Shown: positions 16,154-23,985 of the stretch, one piece after another
How positions within the stretch are numbered: position 1 is the first letter of the stretch
Layout: each line of letters begins with the position of its first letter
DNA from: Bradyrhizobium cajani
Lineage (GTDB): Bacteria; Pseudomonadota; Alphaproteobacteria; Rhizobiales; Xanthobacteraceae
NCBI RefSeq assembly: GCF_009759665.1
Contig: NZ_WQNE01000003.1
Location: 1 to 64,000, forward strand
Direction: 5' to 3'
Length of the DNA stretch: 64,000 nucleotides
Notes under the pieces: generated by a model
Told to the model about the DNA's origin: nothing
Database searches by the model: none
Seen by the model: only the letters and a program-made list of their open reading frames with translations
Program-made: the position numbers and the translations under genes

Positions 16154-17764
16154 CTACCCCCTCGCCCGCAACTCGCGCCGCAACACCTTGCCGGTGGCGG
16201 TCATCGGCAGCGTCTCGGCAAACTCGACGAAGCGCGGATATTCGTGGGCGGCGAGCTGCACCTTGACGAACTCCTGGATCTCGCGCGCGAGTGCGTCACT
16301 GCCCGCAAAGCCGGGGCGCAACACGATCCAGGCCTTGATCGATTCGGTGCGGATCGGATCGGGAATGCCGACCACCGCCGCCATGGCGACCGAGGGATGC
16401 TTCATCAGCGTATGCTCGATCTCGGACGGGCCGACGCGATAGCCGGCCGTGGTGATGACGTCGTCCTCGCGGCTGACGTACCAGAAATAGCCGTCGTCAT
16501 CCTGCACACCGAGATCGCCGGTGAGCAGGAATTCCCCGGCATATTTCTTCGCCGTCGCCTCCGGATTGCGCCAATATTCGAGCATGGTGACGGGACAGGG
16601 CTGGCGCACGCCGATGATGCCGCGCTGGCCGCGCGGCATTTCCTCGCCCTTGTCGTCGACGATGCGGACGTCGAAGCCCGGCGTCGCCTTGCCCATCGAA
16701 CCCGGGCGGATCGGAAACAGGTTGGAGTTGCTGCCGATCACCAGATTGCACTCGGTCTGGCCGAACACTTCATGCGCATCGATGCCGAAAGTCTCGCGCA
16801 CCCAGCCGAGCAGCTCACCACCGAGGGATTCACCGCCGGTAAAAATGCTGCGCAGCTGGACGCCGGAATGCTTCACGCCGGCCTGGCGCATCAGCTTCAA
16901 CGCGGTCGGCGGCAGGAAGACGTTGCGCACACCGAGGTCGGCCATCATCTGCATCGCCGCCTGCGGCTCGAATTTTCGCGCGCGGTGGCCGACCAGGGGA
17001 ATGCCATGATACCAGAATGCCAAGAGGCCGTTGACGAGGCCACCGATCCAGGCCCAGTCCGCCGGCGTCCACATGAGATCGCCGGGGCGCGGCAGGAAGT
17101 TGTGACACATCTCGACGTTCGGCAGATGGCCGAGCACGACGCGATGCGCATGCAGCGCGCCCTTCGGGTTGCCGGTTGTGCCTGATGTGTAGATGATCAG
17201 CGCGGGATCATCGGCGGAGGTGTCCACGGTCGCGAAGTCCTCGGATGCGGTTTCGATCGCCGGCCAGAACGGTTTTGCGCCGGCGTGGACGGCGCCGCTC
17301 GTAACATAGATGTCCTGCAAATAGGGCAGCCGATCGCGGATCTTGGTGAGCTTCTCCCAGCCCGCCTCATCGGTGATGATGGCCCTTGCCTGCGAATTCG
17401 ACAGGCGGAATTCCAGCGCGTCCTCGCCAAACAGCGCAAACAGCGGGATCGAGATCAGCCCGGAGCGGAATGCCGCCATGTGCGCGATCGGCAGTTCCAG
17501 CGACTGCGACAGGAACACCGCGACGCGGTCGCCGCGCGTGAGCCCATCCGCCTTCAGCACATTGGCGAAGCGGCGCGACATGTCGGCGACCTCGTCGAAG
17601 GAGGTGCGCGTGGTGGCGCCGTTGTCGTCGACATAGATCAGCGCGAGACGGCCGGTGCCGTCGGCATGGCGATCGCAACAAGCCTCCGCCATGTTGAAGC
17701 GCGCAGGGATGTCCCAGCGGAAATTGCGATAGAGCTCGTCGTAGGTCTTGGCTTCGGTCAGCAT
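16154..17764 (-). CDS. Acyl-CoA synthetase (AMP-forming, acetyl/medium-chain type)
   Basis: A 536-residue adenylate-forming ligase that activates a carboxylic acid to its CoA thioester. Motifs: YTSGTTGNPKG (P-loop), FTGGESLGGELLGW, EVFGQTECN, LTGDLGVQDDDGYFWYVSRED and the C-terminal catalytic lysine in TATGKVLRREL. Start MLTEAKTYDELYRNF at ATG 17764 matches family members; the open frame continues upstream through a palindromic repeat and is not coding there. Substrate is uncertain (acetate, propionate or medium-chain). Confidence 0.88.
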   Translation of the reverse strand: MLTEAKTYDELYRNFRWDIPARFNMAEACCDRHADGTGRLALIYVDDNGATTRTSFDEVADMSRRFANVLKADGLTRGDRVAVFLSQSLELPIAHMAAFRSGLISIPLFALFGEDALEFRLSNSQARAIITDEAGWEKLTKIRDRLPYLQDIYVTSGAVHAGAKPFWPAIETASEDFATVDTSADDPALIIYTSGTTGNPKGALHAHRVVLGHLPNVEMCHNFLPRPGDLMWTPADWAWIGGLVNGLLAFWYHGIPLVGHRARKFEPQAAMQMMADLGVRNVFLPPTALKLMRQAGVKHSGVQLRSIFTGGESLGGELLGWVRETFGIDAHEVFGQTECNLVIGSNSNLFPIRPGSMGKATPGFDVRIVDDKGEEMPRGQRGIIGVRQPCPVTMLEYWRNPEATAKKYAGEFLLTGDLGVQDDDGYFWYVSREDDVITTAGYRVGPSEIEHTLMKHPSVAMAAVVGIPDPIRTESIKAWIVLRPGFAGSDALAREIQEFVKVQLAAHEYPRFVEFAETLPMTATGKVLRRELRARG

Positions 17765-17788
17765 GGCCTGGCGTTTCCACGGTCTCGG

Positions 17789-17877
17789 CGTCATGGCCGG
17801 ACTAGTTCCAGCCATCCACGTTCTGCTTCTTCGGCCTAGTCTAAGCTCGTGGATGCCCGGGACAAGCCCGGGCATGA
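17789..17877. repeat. Pair of palindromic repeats (ATGCCCGGG / ATGGCCGG family)
   Basis: Bases 17853-17875 are a perfect ATGCCCGGG...CCCGGGCAT hairpin. Bases 17791-17820 hold a decayed relative with GTCATGGCCGG and GCCATCCAC. Confidence 0.7.
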
Positions 17878-17892
17878 CGGCTGAGTGCGAGA

Positions 17893-19032
17893 CTACCGCA
17901 CCGTCGCGAAGAACTTGCGCACATCGCGCACGAACAGCTCCGGCTGCTCGAAGGCGGCGAAATGGCCACCCTTCTCCATCTCGCTCCAGTGCGTGATGTT
18001 GTGAAAGTTCGGCTCCATCCAGCGCCGTACCGGCGTGATGATCTCCTTGGGAAACGCCGCGACGCCCGTCGGCACCTTGACCACCGGAATCGTCCGGCGT
18101 TTGCCAAAACTTTCCCAATAGAGCCGCGCCGACGAGGTCGCCGTCTCCGTCGCCCAGTAGAGCATGACGTTGTCGAGCAACTCGTCCCTGGTGAAGATGT
18201 TCTCGGGATGGCCGTCGCAATCGGTCCAGGCCCAGAATTTTTCAAGGATCCAGGCCGCCTGCCCGCTCGGTGAATCCGTCAGGCCGTAACCGAGCGTCTG
18301 CGGCCGGGTCGACTGCTGCTTGGAATAGCCGGTGTCGAGATCGACGTAATGCTTGAGGCCGGCGAGCGCACGCTTCTCCTCCGGCGTCGGCTCGCCCTCG
18401 ATGCGCGGCGGCGAGATGAAGGACAGCGTGATGTGAATGCCGGCGCAATGCCCGGCGTCCTGCGCCGCGAGCGAGGCCGTCACCGCCGAGCCCCAGTCGC
18501 CGCCTTGCGCGCCGTAACGCGCATAACCAAGACGGTCCATCAGCTTGGCCCAGGTCGCGGCGATGCGGTCGACGCCCCATCCGGTGGTCCTCGGTTTCGC
18601 CGAGAAGCCATATCCGGGGAGCGACGGACAGATCACATGGAAGGCATCGGCGGGATTGCCGCCGTGCGCGGCCGGATCGACCAGCGGCGCGATCACCTTC
18701 TGGAATTCGACGATCGAGCCGGGCCAGCCATGGGTGATGATCAGCGGCAGCGCCGACGGCTCCTTCGAGCGCACATGGACGAAGTGGATGTCGAGGCCAT
18801 CGATCTCGGTGGTGAACTGCTCGAAGCGGTTGAGCTTCGACTCGCGCGTCCGCCAGTCGTAACCATCAGCCCAGTAGGCGCAGATCTCCTGGATCCATCT
18901 GAGCGGCGCGCCCTGGCTCCAGTCATCGACGAGTTCAGCATCCGGCCAGCGCGTGCGGGCAAGGCGTGATTTGAGGTCGGACAGGACGTCGTCGCTGATG
19001 GCGATGCGGAACGATTTGACGGCGCCGGTCAT
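17893..19032 (-). CDS. Epoxide hydrolase, alpha/beta fold with EHN N-terminal domain
   Basis: A 379-residue enzyme adding water to epoxides. The N-terminal EHN domain (to about residue 110) reads SDLKSRLARTRWPD and LNRFEQFTTEIDGLDIHFVH. The catalytic domain has THGWPGS (oxyanion hole), GAQGGDWGS with the nucleophile Asp, and GGHFAAFEQPE with the catalytic His. All key residues are present. ATG at 19032. Natural substrate unknown. Confidence 0.92.
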   Translation of the reverse strand: MTGAVKSFRIAISDDVLSDLKSRLARTRWPDAELVDDWSQGAPLRWIQEICAYWADGYDWRTRESKLNRFEQFTTEIDGLDIHFVHVRSKEPSALPLIITHGWPGSIVEFQKVIAPLVDPAAHGGNPADAFHVICPSLPGYGFSAKPRTTGWGVDRIAATWAKLMDRLGYARYGAQGGDWGSAVTASLAAQDAGHCAGIHITLSFISPPRIEGEPTPEEKRALAGLKHYVDLDTGYSKQQSTRPQTLGYGLTDSPSGQAAWILEKFWAWTDCDGHPENIFTRDELLDNVMLYWATETATSSARLYWESFGKRRTIPVVKVPTGVAAFPKEIITPVRRWMEPNFHNITHWSEMEKGGHFAAFEQPELFVRDVRKFFATVR

Positions 19033-19057
19033 CGGTTGCCTCCCCTAGTTTCTTCTT

Positions 19058-19181
19058 GTCATTCCGGGGCGCGCAAAGCGCGAGCCCGGAATCCATTTCG
19101 CAACAGGGCCGGTAGCACGATGGATTCTCAGATGCGCAATTGCGCATCATAGTTCGGCGCTTCGCACCGCCCCGGAATGAC
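19058..19181. repeat. Composite palindromic repeat (GTCATTCCGGGGC family)
   Basis: Begins GTCATTCCGGGGCGCGCAAA and ends in its complement CCCCGGAATGAC. Same family at 21110-21212 and 47722-47799, with a short form at 34443-34480. Confidence 0.8.
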
Positions 19182-19184
19182 GAC

Positions 19185-19640
19185 CTAGCCCGACAGCGCG
19201 GCCTTCACGAGACCAGACGCCTTGCCGAAATCCATCTGTCCCGCATACTTCGCGCGCAACACCGCGATCACCTTGCCCATGTCCTTCATGCCGGCGGCAC
19301 CGGTCTCGGCGATCGCGTCCGCGATCGCCTTCTTCACCTCGTCGTCTGTCATCTGCTTCGGCAGATAGGCCGAGATCACCGCGATCTCCTCGCGCTCCTG
19401 CGCGGCGAGCTCGGCGCGGCCGCCCTTGTCGTAGAGCTCGACCGCCTCCTGACGCTGCTTGATCATCTTCTGGAGCACGGCGAGCAGGTCGGCATCCGAC
19501 AGCGGCGGCTTGCCGTTGCCGCGGGCATCGATGTCGGCGTTCTTGATGGTCGAGTTGACCATGCGCAGCGTGGACAGCTTGCGCTCGTCCTTGGCCTTCA
19601 TGGCCTCCTTGACCGCATTGTTGATGTCGTCGCGCAGCAT
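19185..19640 (-). CDS. GatB/YqeY-domain protein
   Basis: A 151-residue all-helical protein of the YqeY family: MLRDDINNAVKEAMKAKDERKLSTLRM at the start, KQRQEAVELYDKGGRAELAAQEREEIAVI in the middle and a GatB-like tail ending FGKASGLVKAALSG. The family resembles the tRNA-binding tail of the GatB amidotransferase subunit; its own role is not established. In many alphaproteobacteria it sits beside dnaG or carA, and here it diverges from carA. Confidence 0.88.
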   Translation of the reverse strand: MLRDDINNAVKEAMKAKDERKLSTLRMVNSTIKNADIDARGNGKPPLSDADLLAVLQKMIKQRQEAVELYDKGGRAELAAQEREEIAVISAYLPKQMTDDEVKKAIADAIAETGAAGMKDMGKVIAVLRAKYAGQMDFGKASGLVKAALSG

Positions 19641-19866
19641 GGCCTTGTCCTCTCGTTCGATCTTGCCTGATCTAAGCCGTTCACCGGAAAGAGGCCATAC
19701 CGGACCTGTCGCCGGAGCATTGTTTCCCCACGGGACGCCGAAACGGCGCAAAATTGCCAGTTCCGGCTTAAGTGCCTGAGGAGGCCTGTCAAATATGCAA
19801 AAACGCATGTGAATCGGCCTCTTCCCGCTTTGACGGGCGCGCGTGGGGGCCTTATGAAACCCGCTC

Positions 19867-21057
19867 ATGACACAACATGACAACGATCCCGCCTGGCCGG
19901 ACCACAAACCGACCGCGCTCCTCGTGCTTGCCGACGGCACAGTGCTGGAGGGCTTTGGTCTCGGCGCCGAAGGCCACGCCGTCGGTGAGGTCTGCTTCAA
20001 CACCGCGATGACCGGCTATGAGGAGATCTTGACCGATCCCTCCTATGCCGGCCAGCTCATCACCTTCACCTTCCCGCATATCGGCAATGTCGGTACCAAC
20101 GAGGAAGACATCGAGACGGTGAACATGGCCGCGACGCCCGGCGCGCGCGGCGTGATCCTGCGCACCGCGATCACCGATCCCTCGAACTACCGCGCCACCA
20201 AGCATCTCGATCAGTGGCTGAAGGCACGCGGCATCATCGGCCTCTCCGGCATCGACACCCGTGCGCTGACCGCGCTGATCCGCAACAAGGGCATGCCCAA
20301 CGCCGTGATCGCTCACGCCAGAAACGGCGAGTTCGACCTGCACGGCCTCAAGGAAGAGGCGCGGGAATGGCCCGGCCTCGAGGGCATGGACCTCGTGCCG
20401 ATGGTCACCTCGGGCCAGCGCTTCACCTGGGACGAGACGCCCTGGCTCTGGGACAAGGGCTTTGGCCGGCAGGAGAAGCCGGAGTTCAACGTCGTCGCCA
20501 TCGACTACGGCATCAAGCGCAACATCCTGCGCCTGCTCGCCGGAGTCGGCTGCAAGGTGACGGTGGTGCCGGCGACGACCTCGTCCGAGGACATTCTGGC
20601 GATGAAGCCGGACGGCGTATTCCTGTCGAACGGTCCGGGCGATCCGGCCGCGACCGGCAAATATGCGGTGCCCGTGATCCAGGACGTCATCAAGTCGGGC
20701 ACGCCGACCTTCGGAATTTGTCTGGGCCACCAGATGCTCGGCCTCGCCGTCGGCGCCAAGACGAAGAAGATGCATCAGGGCCATCACGGCGCCAACCATC
20801 CCGTCAAGGACGAGACCACCGGCAAGGTCGAGATCACCTCGATGAACCACGGCTTCGCGGTGGACGAAAAGACCCTGCCGAAGGGCGCGACGCAGACCCA
20901 CATCTCGCTGTTCGACGGCTCCAATTGCGGCATCCAGCTCGACGGCAAGCCGGTGTTCTCGGTGCAGTACCACCCCGAGGCCTCGCCGGGCCCGCGCGAC
21001 TCGCACTATCTGTTCCAGCGCTTTGCCGACCTGATGCGGCAGAAGAAGAGCGCGTAA
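19867..21057 (+). CDS. carA: Carbamoyl-phosphate synthase small (glutaminase) subunit
   Basis: Supplies ammonia from glutamine to CarB for arginine and pyrimidine synthesis. 396 residues: N-terminal CPSase small domain (ALLVLADGTVLEGFG, FNTAMTGYEEILTDPSY) and a class I glutamine amidotransferase domain with the nucleophile in TFGICLGHQML and the His-Glu pair in VQYHPEASPGP. ATG 19867 diverges from YqeY. A strong terminator follows at 21083. The partner carB lies 4.2 kb away, so the two are not one operon. Confidence 0.97.
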   Translation: MTQHDNDPAWPDHKPTALLVLADGTVLEGFGLGAEGHAVGEVCFNTAMTGYEEILTDPSYAGQLITFTFPHIGNVGTNEEDIETVNMAATPGARGVILRTAITDPSNYRATKHLDQWLKARGIIGLSGIDTRALTALIRNKGMPNAVIAHARNGEFDLHGLKEEAREWPGLEGMDLVPMVTSGQRFTWDETPWLWDKGFGRQEKPEFNVVAIDYGIKRNILRLLAGVGCKVTVVPATTSSEDILAMKPDGVFLSNGPGDPAATGKYAVPVIQDVIKSGTPTFGICLGHQMLGLAVGAKTKKMHQGHHGANHPVKDETTGKVEITSMNHGFAVDEKTLPKGATQTHISLFDGSNCGIQLDGKPVFSVQYHPEASPGPRDSHYLFQRFADLMRQKKSA

Positions 21058-21082
21058 GGCGCTTGCAACTCCTGTGAAAAAG

Positions 21083-21108
21083 GCCCGGGCTCGTCCCGGG
21101 CTTTTTTT
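21083..21108 (+). terminator. carA terminator
   Basis: Stem GCCCGGG (21083-21089) with CCCGGGC (21095-21101), then seven T residues. Confidence 0.9.
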
Positions 21109-21109
21109 C

Positions 21110-21212
21110 GTCATTCCGGGGCGCGCAAAGCGCGAGCCCGGAATCCATCGCACAGCAAACTGTGCGGCACGATGGATTCCGGGCTCGACGCTGTGCGTCG
21201 CCCCGGAATGAC
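21110..21212. repeat. Composite palindromic repeat (GTCATTCCGGGGC family)
   Basis: Closely matches 19058-19181 at both ends (GTCATTCCGGGGCGCGCAAAG ... CCCCGGAATGAC), with a shorter middle. It abuts the carA terminator. Confidence 0.8.
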
Positions 21213-21281
21213 GCGGGGAGACTGAGGAACCTCGCCTCACGCCCCTCGTTGATCCCTGCTATTCTTGTGCGGGAGCCCGCC

Positions 21282-21803
21282 ATGTCCGTCATCCGCGACA
21301 ACGCCGAACCGCTCGCCATCGTCTTCGAGGACGACGGGCTCGTGCCGAACAACATCCTCCCGTTCCTGGTCTATCAGGGCGCGGTGAAGCTCGACCCGAA
21401 ACGCCCCGAAGAGACTATCGAAGAGCTGTTCGAAGCGAACAGCTGGGGCGGCACGTGGCGCAACGGCGTCTACGACTATCTGCACTATCATGCGACCGTG
21501 CACGAGGTGCTCGGCGTTGCGCGCGGCAGCGCTCGCGTCCGCTTCGGCGGCGATCATGGCCAGGAGCTTCAGATCAAGGCCGGCGACGTCGCGATCCTCC
21601 CCGCAGGCACAGGGCATCAGCGCATCAAGGCGAGCGACGATTTCTGCGTGATCGGCGCCTATCCGCCGGGGGCGAAGATGGAGATCACGCGGGCAACGCC
21701 GGAGAACCACGCCAAGGCGCTGAAGACGATTCCGAAGGTTGCGATGCCGCCCGCCGATCCGGTGACGGGGAAGGATGGGGCGCTGATGCGGTTGTGGCGG
21801 TAG
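21282..21803 (+). CDS. Cupin-domain protein (YjlB-like)
   Basis: A 173-residue protein with a single beta-barrel cupin. The metal-binding motif is visible as YHATVHEVLGVARGSARV and a second part GDVAILPAGTGHQRI. Cupins of this group are not well characterised. ATG 21282 with GGGAG eight bases upstream was preferred to the longer frame, which crosses a repeat. The motif has the two histidines and one glutamate expected for a bound metal plus the late His. Confidence 0.85.
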   Translation: MSVIRDNAEPLAIVFEDDGLVPNNILPFLVYQGAVKLDPKRPEETIEELFEANSWGGTWRNGVYDYLHYHATVHEVLGVARGSARVRFGGDHGQELQIKAGDVAILPAGTGHQRIKASDDFCVIGAYPPGAKMEITRATPENHAKALKTIPKVAMPPADPVTGKDGALMRLWR

Positions 21804-21819
21804 CGACAAGCGCAGCGCC

Positions 21820-21907
21820 GTAGGGTGGGTTAGCGTAGCGTAACCCACCACTTCTGCTTCCTCAGCGGCAGACGTGGTGGATTACGCCTTCGGCTAATCC
21901 ACCCTAC
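21820..21907. repeat. Palindromic repeat (GTAGGGTGGGTTAGC family)
   Basis: A long inverted repeat: GTAGGGTGGGTTAGCGTAGC at one end and GGCTAATCCACCCTAC at the other, with an inner inverted copy of the CCACC/GGTGG pair. It lies between convergent genes. Confidence 0.75.
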
Positions 21908-21915
21908 AGACTGCC

Positions 21916-22440
21916 CTACGCCTCGTTGCCGCCTTCCTGGCGGGTGGCTTCAAACAGGAACCAGGTGCGGCGCTCGGTCTCGTCGATGAAGTTTTCCAGG
22001 ATGCTCGCGCTGGCGACATCGCCGGCGTCGTCACAGACATCGTGCGCCTTGCGCATCGCAGCCGCGACATGCTTGTTGTCCTGCATCAATTCGCGCAGCA
22101 TCTCGCGCGGCGGGACGTACTCCTCGTTGTTGTCCTTGATGGTCTGGAGTTTTGCGACCTGGCCGATCGACTTCAGCGTGGTGCCGCCGATCTTGCGGAC
22201 GCGCTCGGCGAGCTGGTCGGTGGTGGCGAAGATCTGGTCGGACTGCTCGTCGAGCAGCAGATGGTAGTCGCGGAAATGCCGGCCGCTGATGTGCCAGTGG
22301 AAATTCTTGGTCTTCAGATACAGCGCGAACGCGTCGGCCAGAAGCACGTTGAGCGCCTCGGAGACCTTCTTGACCCCATCGGGCGACAGATCGGTGGGAG
22401 TGTCGAGATCGGGCGAAACCTTGTGGGGGGCTTTGCTCAC
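21916..22440 (-). CDS. dps: Dps-family DNA-binding ferritin-like protein
   Basis: Forms a 12-subunit shell that oxidises and stores iron and protects DNA in stress. 174 residues from GTG 22440 (AGGAAGG seven bases upstream). The ferroxidase site is visible in KTKNFHWHISGRHFRDYHLLLDEQSDQIF, with His and Asp/Glu ligands shared between subunits. The N-terminal tail (SKAPHKVSPDLDTPTDLSPDG) is of the length that can touch DNA but has few lysines. A longer frame to 22488 adds an Arg-rich stretch without a start signal. Confidence 0.9.
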   Translation of the reverse strand: MSKAPHKVSPDLDTPTDLSPDGVKKVSEALNVLLADAFALYLKTKNFHWHISGRHFRDYHLLLDEQSDQIFATTDQLAERVRKIGGTTLKSIGQVAKLQTIKDNNEEYVPPREMLRELMQDNKHVAAAMRKAHDVCDDAGDVASASILENFIDETERRTWFLFEATRQEGGNEA

Positions 22441-22554
22441 GGGAAACCTTCCTGTTAGGACGCGGACATTGACGGCGCGCCGTCGCACCCCTAACGCAAG
22501 GCGGGCAGCGCCGGTTCCTCACCAGGAACCGTTTGGCCGGGACCTTCAAATACC

Positions 22555-23256
22555 ATGGACGATTGGATCGATTATTACGACTCCACGCATACGATCTATG
22601 TCAGCAAGCTGCATCGCGACTTGCACTTCCAGATCATCGCGCGGGACATCATTGGCTACATCTCTTCGCCCGAGGCGACAGTGCTCGACTATGCCTGCGG
22701 AGAGGCGCTGTCGGCGAGCCAGGTGGCATCCGCGTGCGGCAAGCTGATCCTCGCCGAGCCCGCGCCCGGCGTGCGCGGCCGGCTGATCGCGCGGTTTGCT
22801 CCGAACACCAAGATCCGCGTCCGCTCGCTCGACGACGTCCGCAAGATGCAGGACCAGTCGATCGATCTCGTGGTGATGAACTCGGTCGCGCAATATATGA
22901 CGCCGGCGGAGCTCGATGCCGCCCTCCTCAACGTCCGGCGGCTTCTGACGCCGTCCGGCAAGCTCGTGCTCGGCGATATCCTCCAGCCCAATGTCGGCAT
23001 GGTCAGGGACGTGCTGGCGCTGCTCAACTTCGGCCTGCGTCACGGCTTCCTGAAGGATGCGCTGGTCGGGCTGATCAGCACCGCGCTGTCAGATTACCGT
23101 CATCTGCGCTCGCGCATCGGGCTTCAGCGCTACAGCGAGGACGAGATCACCGCCAAGCTGACCGCAGCCGGCTTCGCGGTCCAGCGCGCCCATGCCAATA
23201 TCGGCCACAATCCCTGGCGCATGACCTTCGTCGCACGGCCGCCTCTGGTTCGTTAA
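22555..23256 (+). CDS. Class I SAM-dependent methyltransferase
   Basis: A 233-residue protein. Motif I is VLDYACGEALSA (residues 43-54), followed by ILAEPAPGVR (motif II) and SIDLVVMNSVAQYM (motif IV/V). The N-terminus MDDWIDYYDSTHTIYVSKLHRDLHF resembles small-molecule methyltransferases. Substrate unknown. It diverges from dps and precedes a tRNA-like sequence. Confidence 0.82.
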   Translation: MDDWIDYYDSTHTIYVSKLHRDLHFQIIARDIIGYISSPEATVLDYACGEALSASQVASACGKLILAEPAPGVRGRLIARFAPNTKIRVRSLDDVRKMQDQSIDLVVMNSVAQYMTPAELDAALLNVRRLLTPSGKLVLGDILQPNVGMVRDVLALLNFGLRHGFLKDALVGLISTALSDYRHLRSRIGLQRYSEDEITAKLTAAGFAVQRAHANIGHNPWRMTFVARPPLVR

Positions 23257-23309
23257 GCATAACAATCAGCCGAGGTGGTCTGCCGCGCCGCGATCGGTAT
23301 GATCCGTGC

Positions 23310-23385
23310 GGCCCGGTGGCGGAAGAGTCTACGCGAGGGCGGTGCATCGCTCTTCATCCTGGTTCAAGTCCAGGCCGGGTCTCCA
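23310..23385 (+). tRNA. tRNA-like sequence with aberrant anticodon arm (possible pseudo-tRNA)
   Basis: 76 bases fold like a tRNA. A seven-pair acceptor (GGCCCGG, 23310-23316, with CCGGGTC, 23375-23381) is followed by T and an encoded CCA. The T-arm is perfect (CCTGG-TTCAAGT-CCAGG, 23358-23374). The D-arm has only three pairs (GCG/CGC) and lacks the GG pair in its loop. The anticodon arm does not give a seven-base loop: AGGGC/GCTCT leaves eight bases, and the longer pairing leaves six (GTGCAT). No standard anticodon can be assigned. A degenerate tRNA or a tRNA-like RNA are both possible. Confidence 0.45.
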
Positions 23386-23470
23386 GCCTTCGCTGGCTCC
23401 GCCAGCGTCGGCGAGGCAAGCCCTATCGTAGCGAAGGCCGCCTCGACGAAGCCCGAAGGGCGAAGTCGGG
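23386..23470. repeat. Palindrome-rich element joined to the tRNA-like 3' end
   Basis: Starts exactly after the CCA with GCCTTCGCTGGCTCCGCCAGC, continues with TAGCGAAGGCCGCC and CCCGAAGGGCGAAG. Several overlapping GAAGGC/GCCTTC inverted pairs are visible. It resembles mobile palindromic units that attach to tRNA ends. Confidence 0.5.
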
Positions 23471-23504
23471 CACACTTTGGCAGACCACCCAAAGCAAAAT
23501 CTCG

Positions 23505-23876
23505 TCAGCCCGCATCGACCACTTCACAGTCGGACAGAAGCTGGAGCCGGCCGGCATCCCTGGCCGCGGAGCTGATGACGGCATCGAGCAGGCCCGGGAA
23601 GCGCGCGTCCAGATCCTCGCGGCGCAGCCGCATGAACCGGTTGGTCCCCGCCACGCGCGTTTGCATCAGCCCGCATTCGCGCAGCTTGGCGAAGTGGTAG
23701 GCGAGATTCGACTTGCCGCCGAGACCGCTGAAGTCGCCACAGCAGAGCTCGCTGCTGACACGTTCTTGCTGCGCGAGTTGGTAGACGATCGCCAGACGGA
23801 TCGGATCCCTCAGGCAATCCAGGACCATCGGCAGCTCGATCTGCTCGCGGGCGGGATGGAGAGGTGTGCGGCTCAT
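23505..23876 (-). CDS. ArsR-type winged-helix regulator beside an MFS gene
   Basis: A 123-residue protein: VLDCLRDPIRLAIVYQLAQQERV, then GKSNLAYHFAKLRECGLMQTRVAGTNRFMRLRREDL, a winged helix of the ArsR class. Cysteines occur at CLRD, ELCCGDF and ECGL, so redox or metal sensing is possible, but no known metal-site motif is complete. It is divergent from the MFS gene, with two identical-architecture operators between them, so it very probably represses both. Confidence 0.85.
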   Translation of the reverse strand: MSRTPLHPAREQIELPMVLDCLRDPIRLAIVYQLAQQERVSSELCCGDFSGLGGKSNLAYHFAKLRECGLMQTRVAGTNRFMRLRREDLDARFPGLLDAVISSAARDAGRLQLLSDCEVVDAG

Positions 23877-23907
23877 GATCCCGGAATCATAGCGAAGCCA
23901 TTGTAAT

Positions 23908-23968
23908 GTTCAATAGTTCTTGAACCAATTGACACCTACCCCATTCAATTGTTCAAGAAACGTTGAAC
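23908..23968. promoter_or_regulatory. Two operators between the ArsR-type and MFS genes
   Basis: GTTCAA-N6-TTGAAC occurs at 23908-23925 and again at 23951-23968, each perfect. The first overlaps a minus-strand promoter (TTGGTT and TACAAT with a 17-base spacer) for the regulator; the second lies 18 bases before the MFS start. Confidence 0.65.
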
Positions 23969-23985
23969 CATAAGGACTGTTCCGA

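Noticed and set aside
17765..18220. Upstream extension of the acyl-CoA synthetase gene
   Set aside because: The frame passes through two palindromic repeats and overlaps the epoxide hydrolase gene; the family N-terminus starts at 17764.
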